A stretch of 64,000 nt of DNA, from NCBI RefSeq assembly GCF_014640635.1, contig NZ_BMHI01000001.1:62001-126000 (forward strand), in the 5' to 3' direction. This document shows, piece by piece, positions 44,814-53,417 of the stretch. Under the pieces are notes generated by a model. The model did not search any database. It saw only the letters and a list, made by a program, of their open reading frames with translations, and was not told the origin of the DNA. Within the stretch, counting starts at the first letter, position 1. Each line of letters opens with the position of its first letter. Both the position numbers and the translations under genes were made by a program. The DNA is from Flexivirga endophytica (GTDB lineage Bacteria > Actinomycetota > Actinomycetes > Actinomycetales > Dermatophilaceae).

Positions 44814-46298
44814 TCAGTGTGCTCCCTCTCGTTGTAGGACCGCACGGACCGTGCGCGCCAAGATTGCCAGATCGCCTGTGACGGACCAATTCTCGACGTA
44901 ATAGAGGTCCTTCTGGACGCTCTGCGCCCAGGTGAGCTTGGACCGGCCACCGACCTGCCAGGGGCCGGTGACCCCGGGCTTGACGTTGAGGCGGCGATGC
45001 ACGTGCTTCTCGTAGCGACGCACCTCGTCGGGCAATGGCGGCCGGGGGCCGACGAGGGACATGTGGCCGATCAGCACGTCGAAGAGTTGCGGCAACTCGT
45101 CGAGTGAGTAGGTGCGGATGAACTTGCCGACCCGGGTGATGCGTGGGTCGTCCTTCATCTTGAACAGGACACCGCTCGCATCGTCCGGCACCAGGTCCGC
45201 GCGCAGCTTCTCGGCGTCGACGACCATGGAGCGGAACTTCGTCATCCGGAAGAGTTGTCCGTTGACCCCGACCCGGACCTGTCGGAACAGCACCGGCCCG
45301 CGGTCCTCGAAATAGACGCACGCCGCGAGCACCACGAGCACCGGCGAGAGGAGTACAAGCACAACGACGCTGATCGCAATGTCCAGCATGCGCTTGACGA
45401 GGAACTTCCGTCCGGCATACGTCGGGGACTCCACGCTCATCAGTGGCAGGCCCTCGATCGGGCGCCGGTGGATGCGCGGGCCGGCGACGTCGGTCATCGT
45501 GCTGGTGAGTGCCAGCCGGATGTCGGTGCCCTCCAGTTGCCAGCCGATCTGGCGGACCTCCTCTGGGGTCATGGCGCTCTGGCCGGCGACGATCAGGGTG
45601 TTGATCGAGCCGTCCAGGGTCGACACGTCCGCGATCGGTCCGACGTTGTCGACCTCGGTGCCGTCGGAGAGGACGAAGGGCGACTCGTCGGTGCCGATCA
45701 CCGAGACGAGCGCAGCCCGGTAGCCGGCGGCCGGGTGGCGCGCTATCACCGATGCCGCGCGCCGAACCTCCGGCGGGGTGCCGATGATGAGTGTTTGATC
45801 GCAGTAGTCGCCGTGTGCCCGACGGCGCACGATCCAGCGGCGGACGATCGCCCGCTCCAGAAGGAGCAGCAACAGTCCCAGCGGAAAGGCGATGGCCAGG
45901 TAGCCGCGCGCGAGGTCGAGCTTGGCGAGTAGCGCGACGATGGCGATGGCACCGAAGAGGCCAAAAGTCGCGCGGGCGACCCGGCGGAATTCGTCGTCGC
46001 CCACGCCGAAGAGCTCCACGCGATAGCACTGCTTCGCGTGCAGCGCGATGACCCATGCGATCGCGAGGCATGCTGAGAAGAAGGTGTAGCCCAGTGGTCC
46101 CGATGCGGTCCCCACCTGCGCGGCGTCGGTGTTCTCGCCGAAGCGGAGGAGGACGGCGATCACGATGGCCACGACGATGACCACGACGTCGAGGGCTGCC
46201 ACGACGGTCCGGAAGTGGTGGCGCTGTTTGGCGATGTTGGTGCTTCGCGTTGGACGGCCGGTCCGCTGCGCCGAGCTCAATGAATCAGTGACATTCAC
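44814..46298 (-). CDS. Polyprenyl-phosphate sugar-1-phosphate transferase (initiating exopolysaccharide glycosyltransferase)
   Basis: 494 residues; the GTG is preceded by AAGGAGG at 6 bp, which fixes the start. Four or five N-terminal helices, a central nucleotide-binding-like domain (TLIIGTPPEVRRAASVIARH), one more helix, and the C-terminal catalytic domain with KRMLDIAIS, KFRSMVVDAE, TYSLDELPQLFDVLIGHMSLVGPRP and KPGVTGPWQV. This is the WbaP/CpsE architecture that loads the first sugar phosphate on undecaprenyl phosphate. It is probably the starter for the polysaccharide made by the 29-37 kb genes. Confidence 0.93.
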   Translation of the reverse strand: MNVTDSLSSAQRTGRPTRSTNIAKQRHHFRTVVAALDVVVIVVAIVIAVLLRFGENTDAAQVGTASGPLGYTFFSACLAIAWVIALHAKQCYRVELFGVGDDEFRRVARATFGLFGAIAIVALLAKLDLARGYLAIAFPLGLLLLLLERAIVRRWIVRRRAHGDYCDQTLIIGTPPEVRRAASVIARHPAAGYRAALVSVIGTDESPFVLSDGTEVDNVGPIADVSTLDGSINTLIVAGQSAMTPEEVRQIGWQLEGTDIRLALTSTMTDVAGPRIHRRPIEGLPLMSVESPTYAGRKFLVKRMLDIAISVVVLVLLSPVLVVLAACVYFEDRGPVLFRQVRVGVNGQLFRMTKFRSMVVDAEKLRADLVPDDASGVLFKMKDDPRITRVGKFIRTYSLDELPQLFDVLIGHMSLVGPRPPLPDEVRRYEKHVHRRLNVKPGVTGPWQVGGRSKLTWAQSVQKDLYYVENWSVTGDLAILARTVRAVLQREGAH

Positions 46299-46445
46299 GC
46301 AGCGCCTCCTTGTCTGCTCCCGGCCAAAGGAGTGCGCGAAGCCGCCTCCTCCCGCCCGAATCGTATCGGCTGCCTTAGCTTTGGGAGGTCGAGTTCCGAC
46401 ATTTCGCAGGCGGACTCCGGCATAATCCGCACCGGTTGCAACTTG

Positions 46446-46480
46446 CGACATATCGTGTTTACCATGAACGCGATATGTCG
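46446..46480. promoter_or_regulatory. Probable PadR operator
   Basis: Perfect 10-bp inverted repeat CGACATATCG / CGATATGTCG with a 15-bp spacer, ending 21 bp before the DUF4097 start. Two AT-rich palindromic arms in an otherwise GC-rich region suit the PadR protein encoded two genes on. Confidence 0.65.
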
Positions 46481-46501
46481 TGACCTAGAAGAGGAGACGC
46501 G

Positions 46502-47344
46502 ATGGCGCAGCAGTGGGAGCTCGACGGGCCGAAGGTGCTCGACATCGGCGGTGAGGGCGAGCGCGTCACGCGCTTGACGGTCGGGCTCGTCGGTGGCCAC
46601 GTCGACGTCGTCACCCATGATGCCCCGACGGCGCAGGTCGAGGTGCAGGAGGTTGTGGGTCCGCCGCTGAAAGTGACCTGGAACGGCGACAAGCTGCAGA
46701 TCAGTCATGTGAAGGTCGAGGGCGGCAATCTCTGGGAGACGCTCAAGGGCTTCGGCGGCAGCATGCAGCTCAAGGCGCGGGTGTCGATCGCGATCCCGCG
46801 CGATGCCCGGACAGACATCAACACCGTCAGTGCCGGGGTGGTCGTGAGCGGCATACATGCACGGACGTCGCTCAACACCGTCAGTGGTGATGTGACCGCC
46901 GACGACATCGACGGTCGCATCGAGATCAATGGCGTGTCAGGCACTTTCGAGGGTCACCAGCTACGTGGGCGGCTCGAGGCCAACACTGTTTCGGGCAGTA
47001 TGACGGTGCACGACAGCGCCCTCCACCCGATCGAACTCAACGGCGTTTCCGGCGACATCACCCTGGACCTGACCAATCAGCAGGCGAAGGTCGAGTCCAA
47101 CACCGTCTCGGGCGATGTGACCGTGCGGGTGCCGGCCGGTGGCGGCTACCGCGTCAACGTGTCCACCATGAGCGGAGCCGCGATCGTCGACGGGGTGAAG
47201 CTCGGCGGCAAGTGGCACCGCGGCGGGGAGGCCCGCGACGGTGACGAGTCGCTGCGGCTGTCCGCCTCGTCGGTGTCCGGCGACGTAGTGGTGCTGCGTG
47301 CTGAGCCGACCGGCGGCGGTCCGTCGCTCGACAAGGAGTCCTGA
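46502..47344 (+). CDS. DUF4097 beta-helix protein
   Basis: 280 residues; GAGGAGACGCG precedes the ATG. The C-terminal two thirds consist of a repeating N-T/G-V-S-G pattern (INTVSAGV, LNTVSGDVT, INGVSGTFE, ANTVSGSMT, LNGVSGDIT, SNTVSGDVT, STMSGAA, SSVSGDVV), one turn of a right-handed beta-helix per repeat. Function is unknown; the family is often encoded beside PadR regulators and envelope-stress genes. No signal peptide is seen. The PadR gene starts one base after its stop. Confidence 0.88.
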   Translation: MAQQWELDGPKVLDIGGEGERVTRLTVGLVGGHVDVVTHDAPTAQVEVQEVVGPPLKVTWNGDKLQISHVKVEGGNLWETLKGFGGSMQLKARVSIAIPRDARTDINTVSAGVVVSGIHARTSLNTVSGDVTADDIDGRIEINGVSGTFEGHQLRGRLEANTVSGSMTVHDSALHPIELNGVSGDITLDLTNQQAKVESNTVSGDVTVRVPAGGGYRVNVSTMSGAAIVDGVKLGGKWHRGGEARDGDESLRLSASSVSGDVVVLRAEPTGGGPSLDKES

Positions 47345-47345
47345 G

Positions 47346-47921
47346 ATGGCGCCGGTATTTGCGCACGGGCAACTGCGGCTCTACCTGCTGTCGCTGCTGA
47401 GCGAGGGTCCACGACACGGCTACGAGATCATGCGTGACCTCGAGCAACGCTTCAACGGCCTCTACACACCGAGCGCCGGCACGGTCTATCCGCGTCTGGC
47501 CAAACTCGAGGAAGAGGGATTGGTCAGCCGCGGCGATGACGGCCGCAAGGTGACCTACACCATCACCGACGCCGGTCGCGCCGAGGTTGAGCGACGGCAG
47601 TCCGACCTGGGCGACCTCGAGACGGACCTCGACCGGTCGGCCAGCCAGCTCGCTGAGGAGGTCCGCTCGCGGGTCAAGGGCGAGTCGGCCGACCTGCGCG
47701 CCGAGTTGAAGGCCGCTGCTCAGGAGGCCCGCCGCGTCGCCAAGCCGGCCAGCGGCGAGCAGATGAAGGGCAACGCGGGCCACGAGTTCGAGCGCGCGAT
47801 CAACGAGCTGCGGCAGAGCGCGCGGAAGGTGATGCGCTCACGCCATACCAGCCAAGCAGTGCGCGTCGAGGCGCTGCGGATCGTGCACGAGGCCCAGCGG
47901 CGGATCGACGAACTCAAGTAG
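47346..47921 (+). CDS. PadR-family transcriptional regulator
   Basis: 191 residues from MAPVFAHGQLRLYLLSLLSE. Winged helix: RHGYEIMRDLEQRFNGLYTPSAGTVYPRLAKLEEEGLV, then the wing GRKVTYTITDAGR. The C-terminal half is a long charged helix, longer than in minimal PadR proteins, for dimerisation. Co-transcribed with the DUF4097 gene; probably autoregulates through 46446-46480. Confidence 0.92.
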   Translation: MAPVFAHGQLRLYLLSLLSEGPRHGYEIMRDLEQRFNGLYTPSAGTVYPRLAKLEEEGLVSRGDDGRKVTYTITDAGRAEVERRQSDLGDLETDLDRSASQLAEEVRSRVKGESADLRAELKAAAQEARRVAKPASGEQMKGNAGHEFERAINELRQSARKVMRSRHTSQAVRVEALRIVHEAQRRIDELK

Positions 47922-47934
47922 TAGGAGCTCTTGC

Positions 47935-48030
47935 GGGTCGAGTGCCGGGGGAGCGGAGCGGGGGAGGTGTATCGAGACCGCCACGGGTCTCGATACGGAC
48001 TCGCCCAGGGGCTCGCCCTACTCGACCGGC
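47935..48030. repeat. Two REP-like units in opposite orientation
   Basis: GGGTCGAGTGCCGGGGGAGC ... GTATCGAGACC (47935-47979) followed by GGGTCTCGATACGGACTCGC ... CTACTCGACCGGC (47985-48030). Together they form a large imperfect palindrome between PadR and the next operon. Confidence 0.85.
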
Positions 48031-48057
48031 GTGGCCGCATGAAAGTATGTGCGCGAC

Positions 48058-49380
48058 ATGTTGGTGGAATGGCTCCTCATCCTCGCCGGGGTCGTGCTGA
48101 CCATCGGTACCGCGCTCTTCGTTGCTGCCGAATTCAGCCTGGTCGCTCTCGACCGCCCGTCGGTGCAGCGAGCCGTCGACGCGGGTGACTCCCGTGCCGG
48201 CGTCGTGCTCGCGTCGCTGCGGCGGCTGTCGACACAACTATCCGCGGCGCAGGTCGGCATCACGATCACCACGCTGGTCCTCGGTTATCTGGTCGAGCCG
48301 TCACTCGGCTCCCTGCTCGAGGGACCGCTGGACGCCATCGGCATCTCGGGGACCGCCTCGGCCGCCGTCGCCACCGTGCTCGCCCTGGTCATCGCGTCGC
48401 TCTTTTCGATGATCTTCGGCGAGCTCATCCCGCAGTTCCTCGGCATCTCCGCGCCGCTGCAGGTCGCGAAGATCGTCGCCGGCCCGGTGCGGATCTTCGC
48501 GACCGTGACCAAGCCGCTGATCGTCATACTCAACGGATCCGCGAACGCCGTGCTGCGGCGCTTCGGCATCGAGCCGCAGGAGGAGCTGAGCGCGGCGCGC
48601 ACCCCGCAGGAGTTGTCCTCGATGGTGCGGCGCTCGGCGGAGGCGGGGACCCTCGAGGAGGGCACCGCGCAGCTGCTGACCAGGTCGCTGGACTTCGGCG
48701 AACGCACCGCATCCGACGTCATGAGTCCTCGCGTGCGTTGTGTGTATGTCGAACGCGACGCCACCGCCGCTGACGTGGTGGATCTGGCTCGTAGCACCGG
48801 ACATTCGCGCTTCCCGGTCATCGGTGACGACTGGGACGACGTCGTCGGCGTGGTCCATGTCAAGAAGGCCATCGCGGTGCCGCAGGACCGTCGTGATGAC
48901 GTGCCCGTGACCGCGCTGATGATCCGGCCGGTCCTGGTCCCCGAGACGATGCACCTCGACCCGCTGCTGCTGCTGTTGCGCGCCGGTGGCTTCCAGCTGG
49001 CGATCGTTGTCGATGAGTATGGCGGCACCTCCGGTGTCGTCACCCTTGAGGACGTCATCGAGGAGATCGTCGGTGAGGTCAGCGACGAGCACGACCCGCG
49101 AGTGGACGTGAGTCGCCTGCTGCCGGACGGGTCCTGGACGGTGCCGGGACTGTGGCGCCCGGACGAGGTGCGGGACCGCATCGGGGCGACGATCCCCGAG
49201 GGTGTCTACTACGAGACTGTCGGCGGATTCGTGATGGCCGCCGTCGGACGCGTGCCGCAGGTGGGTGACGAGGTCGCCCTCGACGGTTGGTCGCTGCGGG
49301 TCGTCGCCATGGACGGCAGGCGCGTGGACCGGGTGCGGCTCGCTCCCGTCATACCGGCCGGGCCGGAGGTCACCGAATGA
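48058..49380 (+). CDS. CNNM/CBS-domain membrane protein (HlyC/CorC family)
   Basis: 440 residues from MLVEWLLILAGVV, the usual family start; a GTG three codons earlier is possible. The N-terminal DUF21 transmembrane domain (GTALFVAAEFSLVALDR, three or four helices) is followed by two CBS modules (RTASDVMSPRVRCVYVERDA; HSRFPVIGDDWDDVVGVVHVKKA; DEYGGTSGVVTLEDVIEEIVGE) and a C-terminal CorC/HlyC domain. The family is implicated in magnesium/cobalt efflux or tolerance. It overlaps its paralogue by 4 bp. Confidence 0.92.
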   Translation: MLVEWLLILAGVVLTIGTALFVAAEFSLVALDRPSVQRAVDAGDSRAGVVLASLRRLSTQLSAAQVGITITTLVLGYLVEPSLGSLLEGPLDAIGISGTASAAVATVLALVIASLFSMIFGELIPQFLGISAPLQVAKIVAGPVRIFATVTKPLIVILNGSANAVLRRFGIEPQEELSAARTPQELSSMVRRSAEAGTLEEGTAQLLTRSLDFGERTASDVMSPRVRCVYVERDATAADVVDLARSTGHSRFPVIGDDWDDVVGVVHVKKAIAVPQDRRDDVPVTALMIRPVLVPETMHLDPLLLLLRAGGFQLAIVVDEYGGTSGVVTLEDVIEEIVGEVSDEHDPRVDVSRLLPDGSWTVPGLWRPDEVRDRIGATIPEGVYYETVGGFVMAAVGRVPQVGDEVALDGWSLRVVAMDGRRVDRVRLAPVIPAGPEVTE

Positions 49381-50405
49381 ACCTCATCCTGTCGCTGGTC
49401 TTCCTGCTCGGCAACGCGTTCTTCGTCGGTGCGGAGTTCGCGGTCATGGCCGCACGGCGCTCGCAGCTGGAGCCGCTGGCGGCGTCCGGTTCGAAGCGCG
49501 CGAAGCTGAGTCTTGAGGCGCTGGAGAACGTTTCGTCGTTGCTGGCGTGCGCGCAGCTGGGCATCACGGTGTGCTCGGTCTTGCTGGGTGCGGTCGCCGA
49601 GGACGCGCTGCACCATCTGATCGAACCGATCTTCACCAGCATCGGCGCACCGCACGGTATGGCGACCGTCGTCGCGCTGCTGCTGGCGCTGCTGATCGTT
49701 GCCTACCTGCACGTGACGCTCGGCGAGATGGTGCCCAAGAACCTCGCCATCGCCGGACCCGACCGGGCCGCACTGATCCTCGCGCCCGCGTTGTTGTGGG
49801 TGACGCGGGTGCTGGGGCCGATCATCCGCGCGCTGGAAGCGATCGCGAAGTGGGCCGTTCGCCGGCTGGGTGTGGAGCCGAAAGACGAAGCCACGTCGGC
49901 ATTCTCGGCCGAGGAGGTCGAACTCATCGTTGCCGAGTCGCAGCGCGAGGGGTTGTTGTTGGAGGAGCAGTCGGCGCGCGTGCAGGGAGCGTTGGAGTTC
50001 ACCGATCGTGTCGCTGCGGACGTCGCGGTGCCCGTCGACGAGCTGGTCACCGTGCCGGTCGGCGCGACACCGGAGGACATCGAGCGGCTGGTCGCCAAGC
50101 ACGGCTTCTCGCGCTACCCGGTGCTCGACCGGCGGGGCGTGATCGCCGGCTACGTGCACCTCAAGGATGTGCTCTACGCGACCAACGAGGCGTATGCCGA
50201 GCCCGTCCCCCCGCGCCGCATCCGACCGCTTGCGACCGTCGCTCCGTCGGACGAGGTCGACGACATGCTGGTCACCATGCAGCGCAGTGGTGCCCACCTC
50301 GCGCGGGTCGTCGACGACTCCGCGTCCGAAGTGCTGGGTGTGATCTTCCTGGAGGACGTGCTCGAGGAGCTCGTCGGTGAGGTGGACGACGCCACCCAGC
50401 GGTAG
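49377..50405 (+). CDS. Second CNNM/CBS-domain membrane protein
   Basis: 342 residues, ATG overlapping the previous stop. DUF21 domain (GNAFFVGAEFAVMAARRSQLEP, LACAQLGITVCSVLLGA, HVTLGEMVPKNLAIAGP) plus a CBS pair ending FLEDVLEELVGEV. It lacks the C-terminal CorC domain of its partner, so the two may form a heteromer with one regulatory tail. Confidence 0.92.
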   Translation: MNLILSLVFLLGNAFFVGAEFAVMAARRSQLEPLAASGSKRAKLSLEALENVSSLLACAQLGITVCSVLLGAVAEDALHHLIEPIFTSIGAPHGMATVVALLLALLIVAYLHVTLGEMVPKNLAIAGPDRAALILAPALLWVTRVLGPIIRALEAIAKWAVRRLGVEPKDEATSAFSAEEVELIVAESQREGLLLEEQSARVQGALEFTDRVAADVAVPVDELVTVPVGATPEDIERLVAKHGFSRYPVLDRRGVIAGYVHLKDVLYATNEAYAEPVPPRRIRPLATVAPSDEVDDMLVTMQRSGAHLARVVDDSASEVLGVIFLEDVLEELVGEVDDATQR

Positions 50406-50437
50406 CGTGACAAGGACTTCCGATCGAGGAGGAGCCC

Positions 50438-50851
50438 ATGTCGGCATACCCCGTGCTCCTGCACACTGCGATCGATGCGCGCGACTGCCGGGCGCTCGCG
50501 GAATTCTATCGGCAGCTGCTCGGCCTGCGCTATCGCGACGGCGAGGAGCCGCCTGCGGACGGCACATCGGATGACGCCGACTGGCTGGTGCTGCTCGACG
50601 ACACCGGGCGTCGGGTGCTCACCGTCCAGGAGAAGCAGGACACCACGCCGCCGACGTGGCCGGCCGAGGACGTCCCGATGCAGATGCACATGGACTTCAA
50701 GGTGCCCACGATCGAGGAGCTCGAACGCCATCGGCAGCGGGCGGTCGAGCTCGGTGCGCGGGTGATCCTCGATCGTTCGACTGATGAGGGCGAGCCACTG
50801 TATGTGCTGGCCGATCCGGCCGGGCACCCCTTCTGCCTGCTGGTGCAATAG
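50438..50851 (+). CDS. VOC-family protein (glyoxalase-like)
   Basis: 137 residues; GAGGAGG precedes the ATG. Opening VLLHTAIDARDCRALAEFYRQLLGLRY and closing LYVLADPAGHPFCLLV are standard for the fold, with a putative metal His in LHTAID. No substrate can be named. Confidence 0.87.
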   Translation: MSAYPVLLHTAIDARDCRALAEFYRQLLGLRYRDGEEPPADGTSDDADWLVLLDDTGRRVLTVQEKQDTTPPTWPAEDVPMQMHMDFKVPTIEELERHRQRAVELGARVILDRSTDEGEPLYVLADPAGHPFCLLVQ

Positions 50852-50868
50852 CGCGCGGAACTTGTCGC

Positions 50869-51696
50869 TCAGGGCTGCGCGTCGTCCCCTGATGCATCGG
50901 GCGGCAGCCACGAACGCAGCGCCGCCGCCTCGCGCGGCAACACCGCCGGGTCGTCATCCGGGACGAATTCCAGCAGCAGATCGAGCGGATCCGCCCGCTC
51001 GCGCAGCAGCGCGGTCACTCCCTGCCAGAGCTGCGCGCGATCGGCGAGCGGCAGCCGATCGGCGAACGGCCACCACGAGAAGACGTGCACCGCGCACACC
51101 CGATCGACCAGTCGGCGCAAACCGTCGATCGCGTCGGTCGCCGGCTCGTCGACCCGCGGTTGCCAATACGTAGCAAGGTTGTCGTGTCCGACCTCGTCCA
51201 GCAGCCGCAGAGTCGACTCCACCGTGTCGGTGAGGGTCAACCGGTGCAACTCCAGGCCGATCTGTATGCCGCTGACAGCCCCCACCTCCGCGGCGTGCCG
51301 CAGGTCCCGGACGATCCGATCGCGTTGCCCGGCAGGGCATTCCGCGGATCCGGCTGAGCCGGCCCATACGCGGATCCGCGGTGCTCCGATCCGGGTAGCG
51401 GCCGACACCAGCTGCTCGATCGATGGTGGTGGGCGATCCGCCGGCTCCGGAGCCGGATCGTTGTCACCCGCGCGCCAGTAGCTGCCGTACGAAGTCACCG
51501 TGAGCCCGGCCGCGGCCGTGAGCCCCCGCACGTTGTCGAGCGCACCCGCATCATCCGGCGGCGCGTGCACGTCGGATCCCCACTCGATGCGATGCAGGCC
51601 GGCGGCGGCGGTGGCCTCGACCAGTTCTGCCGGTGGCAGCTGACGGAAGGTCACTGAGCAGATGCCAGTGTGGCCCATCCAACCGTCGGGGTTCAT
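50869..51696 (-). CDS. Sugar phosphate isomerase/epimerase-like TIM-barrel protein
   Basis: 275 residues. Xylose-isomerase-like (AP endonuclease 2) fold: TGICSVTFRQLPPAELVEAT, AAGLHRIEWGSDVH, GIQIGLELHRLTLTDT and VHVFSWW. The metal-site Glu and His of the family appear in these strands. The substrate is unknown. Convergent with the VOC gene. Confidence 0.8.
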   Translation of the reverse strand: MNPDGWMGHTGICSVTFRQLPPAELVEATAAAGLHRIEWGSDVHAPPDDAGALDNVRGLTAAAGLTVTSYGSYWRAGDNDPAPEPADRPPPSIEQLVSAATRIGAPRIRVWAGSAGSAECPAGQRDRIVRDLRHAAEVGAVSGIQIGLELHRLTLTDTVESTLRLLDEVGHDNLATYWQPRVDEPATDAIDGLRRLVDRVCAVHVFSWWPFADRLPLADRAQLWQGVTALLRERADPLDLLLEFVPDDDPAVLPREAAALRSWLPPDASGDDAQP

Positions 51697-51774
51697 GGCC
51701 CGCCTTCGTCGAGGTGCGTTCCTTACGTGTCCAAGGTTAGGCAGCTCACCGCAGACGCAGCGGCGACGGCCGAC

Positions 51775-52737
51775 TCAGGCCACTGAGTCCGCCGACCCGG
51801 CTGTGGCTTCCGCGGTCTCCTGCATCGCCAGCTCTGCATTGATCTGCGCGCCCGCCATGGCGCCCGCAGCGGCGGCGGCGCCGACCTGCGCACTCAGGTC
51901 GGTGACATTGCCGGCGGCCCACACGCCGGGCACCTCGGTGCGTCCCATGGCGTCGGCGGGGACATGGACGCCCATGCCAGAGGGGTGCTCGACGGCCGAC
52001 AGGCCGAGTGACTCGACCACGCCGCCACGCGCCACCATGTGCGTGCCGGCCGCGATGACCTCGCACGGGACGACCTGTCCGTCGACCAGCGCGACACCGG
52101 TGATGGCGTCGTCGGCGGTGACGACCGACTGGACGCGGCCCTCGACGATCCGCACCCCGCGTGCTGCCAATTGTGCAAGTTGCTCGGCCGAGAAGTCGAT
52201 CCCGTTGCGCAGCAACGTGATTCGGTCGGACAACTGGCGCCAGAGCACTGCGCTGTGGAACGCCATCGGTCCGGTGGCCAACACCGCGATGTCCCGATCG
52301 CGCACCTCCCAGCCGTGGCAGTAGGGGCAGTGCACGACGTCGCGGCCCCAACGCTCGGCGAGGCCCGCGATGTCCGGGAGCTCATCGACCAGACCGGTGG
52401 TGAGCAGGATCCGGCGGGCGTGGGTGCTGCGTCCGTCGGCGAGGGTCACCGCGAATCCGGTCTCGTCCCGGGTGACCGCCGAGACCTCACCGGCGACGAC
52501 GGCACCGCCATACCGGCGAACGTTCTCGGTGCCGAGCCGGAGGTACTCGGCGGGCGGCATTCCGTCATACGCGAGCAGTCCGTGTATGCCGTCGGCCGGT
52601 GCGTTGCGTGGGGAGCCGGCGTCGATCACTGTCACGGATCGCCTTGAGCGGCCGAGCATCAATGCGCCGCTGAGGCCGGCGGCGCCGCCGCCGATCACCA
52701 CGACGTCCTGGTCTGTGGGAAGCATGTCTGTAGTCAT
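51775..52737 (-). CDS. Thioredoxin reductase-like FAD/NAD(P) oxidoreductase
   Basis: 320 residues from MTTDMLPTDQDVVVIGGGAAG. FAD motif GGGAAGLSGALMLGR, redox-active CPYCHG (Cys-x2-Cys) and the closing FAD motif VPGVWAAGNVTDLSAQV. It looks like an actinobacterial TrxB-like protein, though no thioredoxin gene is next to it. It diverges from the XRE-cupin gene across 65 bp. Confidence 0.88.
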   Translation of the reverse strand: MTTDMLPTDQDVVVIGGGAAGLSGALMLGRSRRSVTVIDAGSPRNAPADGIHGLLAYDGMPPAEYLRLGTENVRRYGGAVVAGEVSAVTRDETGFAVTLADGRSTHARRILLTTGLVDELPDIAGLAERWGRDVVHCPYCHGWEVRDRDIAVLATGPMAFHSAVLWRQLSDRITLLRNGIDFSAEQLAQLAARGVRIVEGRVQSVVTADDAITGVALVDGQVVPCEVIAAGTHMVARGGVVESLGLSAVEHPSGMGVHVPADAMGRTEVPGVWAAGNVTDLSAQVGAAAAAGAMAGAQINAELAMQETAEATAGSADSVA

Positions 52738-52766
52738 ACGAACAGCCTGCGCGGCACATGTCGTGG

Positions 52767-52794
52767 TGGCAAATCTTGTTGCTGATATGGCAAA
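52767..52794. promoter_or_regulatory. Direct-repeat operator candidate
   Basis: TGGCAAA at 52767-52773 and again at 52788-52794, 21 bp (two helical turns) apart, in the 65-bp divergent promoter region between the reductase and XRE-cupin genes. Confidence 0.45.
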
Positions 52795-52802
52795 CTGGTC
52801 GT

Positions 52803-53402
52803 ATGGCGAACAGGATGGCGAACGAGGACTCGGACACGGCACTCGAAGCGGTCGGCCCGCGACTCAGACAACTGCGCGAGCAGCGCGGGCTCACGCTGGC
52901 CGACGTCGGACGGGCGACCGGTGTCGCGGTGAGCACGCTGTCCCGGCTGGAGTCCGGCGGCCGCCGCCCGACGCTGGAGCTGCTGCTGCCGCTGGCGAAG
53001 ATCTACCGGGTGACGCTCGACGAGCTGGTCGACGCGCCGCCGACCGGTGACCCGCGGGTCAACATGCGACCGATCAAGGCGCACGGGATCACGATGCTGC
53101 CGCTGAGTCAGCGACCGGGCGGCATCCAGGCCTACAAGATCATCGTGCCGCGGCGGGTCGGCCGGCACGTGGAGCCGGAGCTCAAGACGCACGAGGGCTA
53201 CGACTGGCTCTACGTGCTCAGCGGCAAGCTTCGGGTGGTCCTGGGCGAGCACGATCTCGTGCTGCAGCCGGGTGACGCCGCCGAGTTCGACACCCGCACA
53301 CCGCACTGGTTCGGGGCGGCCGACGACGAGCCGGTCGAGTGCCTGAGTCTCTTCGGGACGCAGGGGGAGAAGGCGCACGTGCGCGCGAAGCCGCGGGGCT
53401 GA
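52803..53402 (+). CDS. XRE-family regulator with C-terminal cupin domain
   Basis: 199 residues. Helix-turn-helix LRQLREQRGLTLADVGRATGVAVSTLSRLESGGRRPTLELL (about 20-60) followed by a cupin barrel (ELKTHEGYDWLYVLSGKLRVVLGEHDLVLQPGDAAEFDTRTPHWF, two metal-type motifs). The cupin presumably senses a small ligand. It is likely to regulate the divergent reductase gene and itself. Confidence 0.92.
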   Translation: MANRMANEDSDTALEAVGPRLRQLREQRGLTLADVGRATGVAVSTLSRLESGGRRPTLELLLPLAKIYRVTLDELVDAPPTGDPRVNMRPIKAHGITMLPLSQRPGGIQAYKIIVPRRVGRHVEPELKTHEGYDWLYVLSGKLRVVLGEHDLVLQPGDAAEFDTRTPHWFGAADDEPVECLSLFGTQGEKAHVRAKPRG

Positions 53403-53417
53403 ACGTCCGCTATGTGT

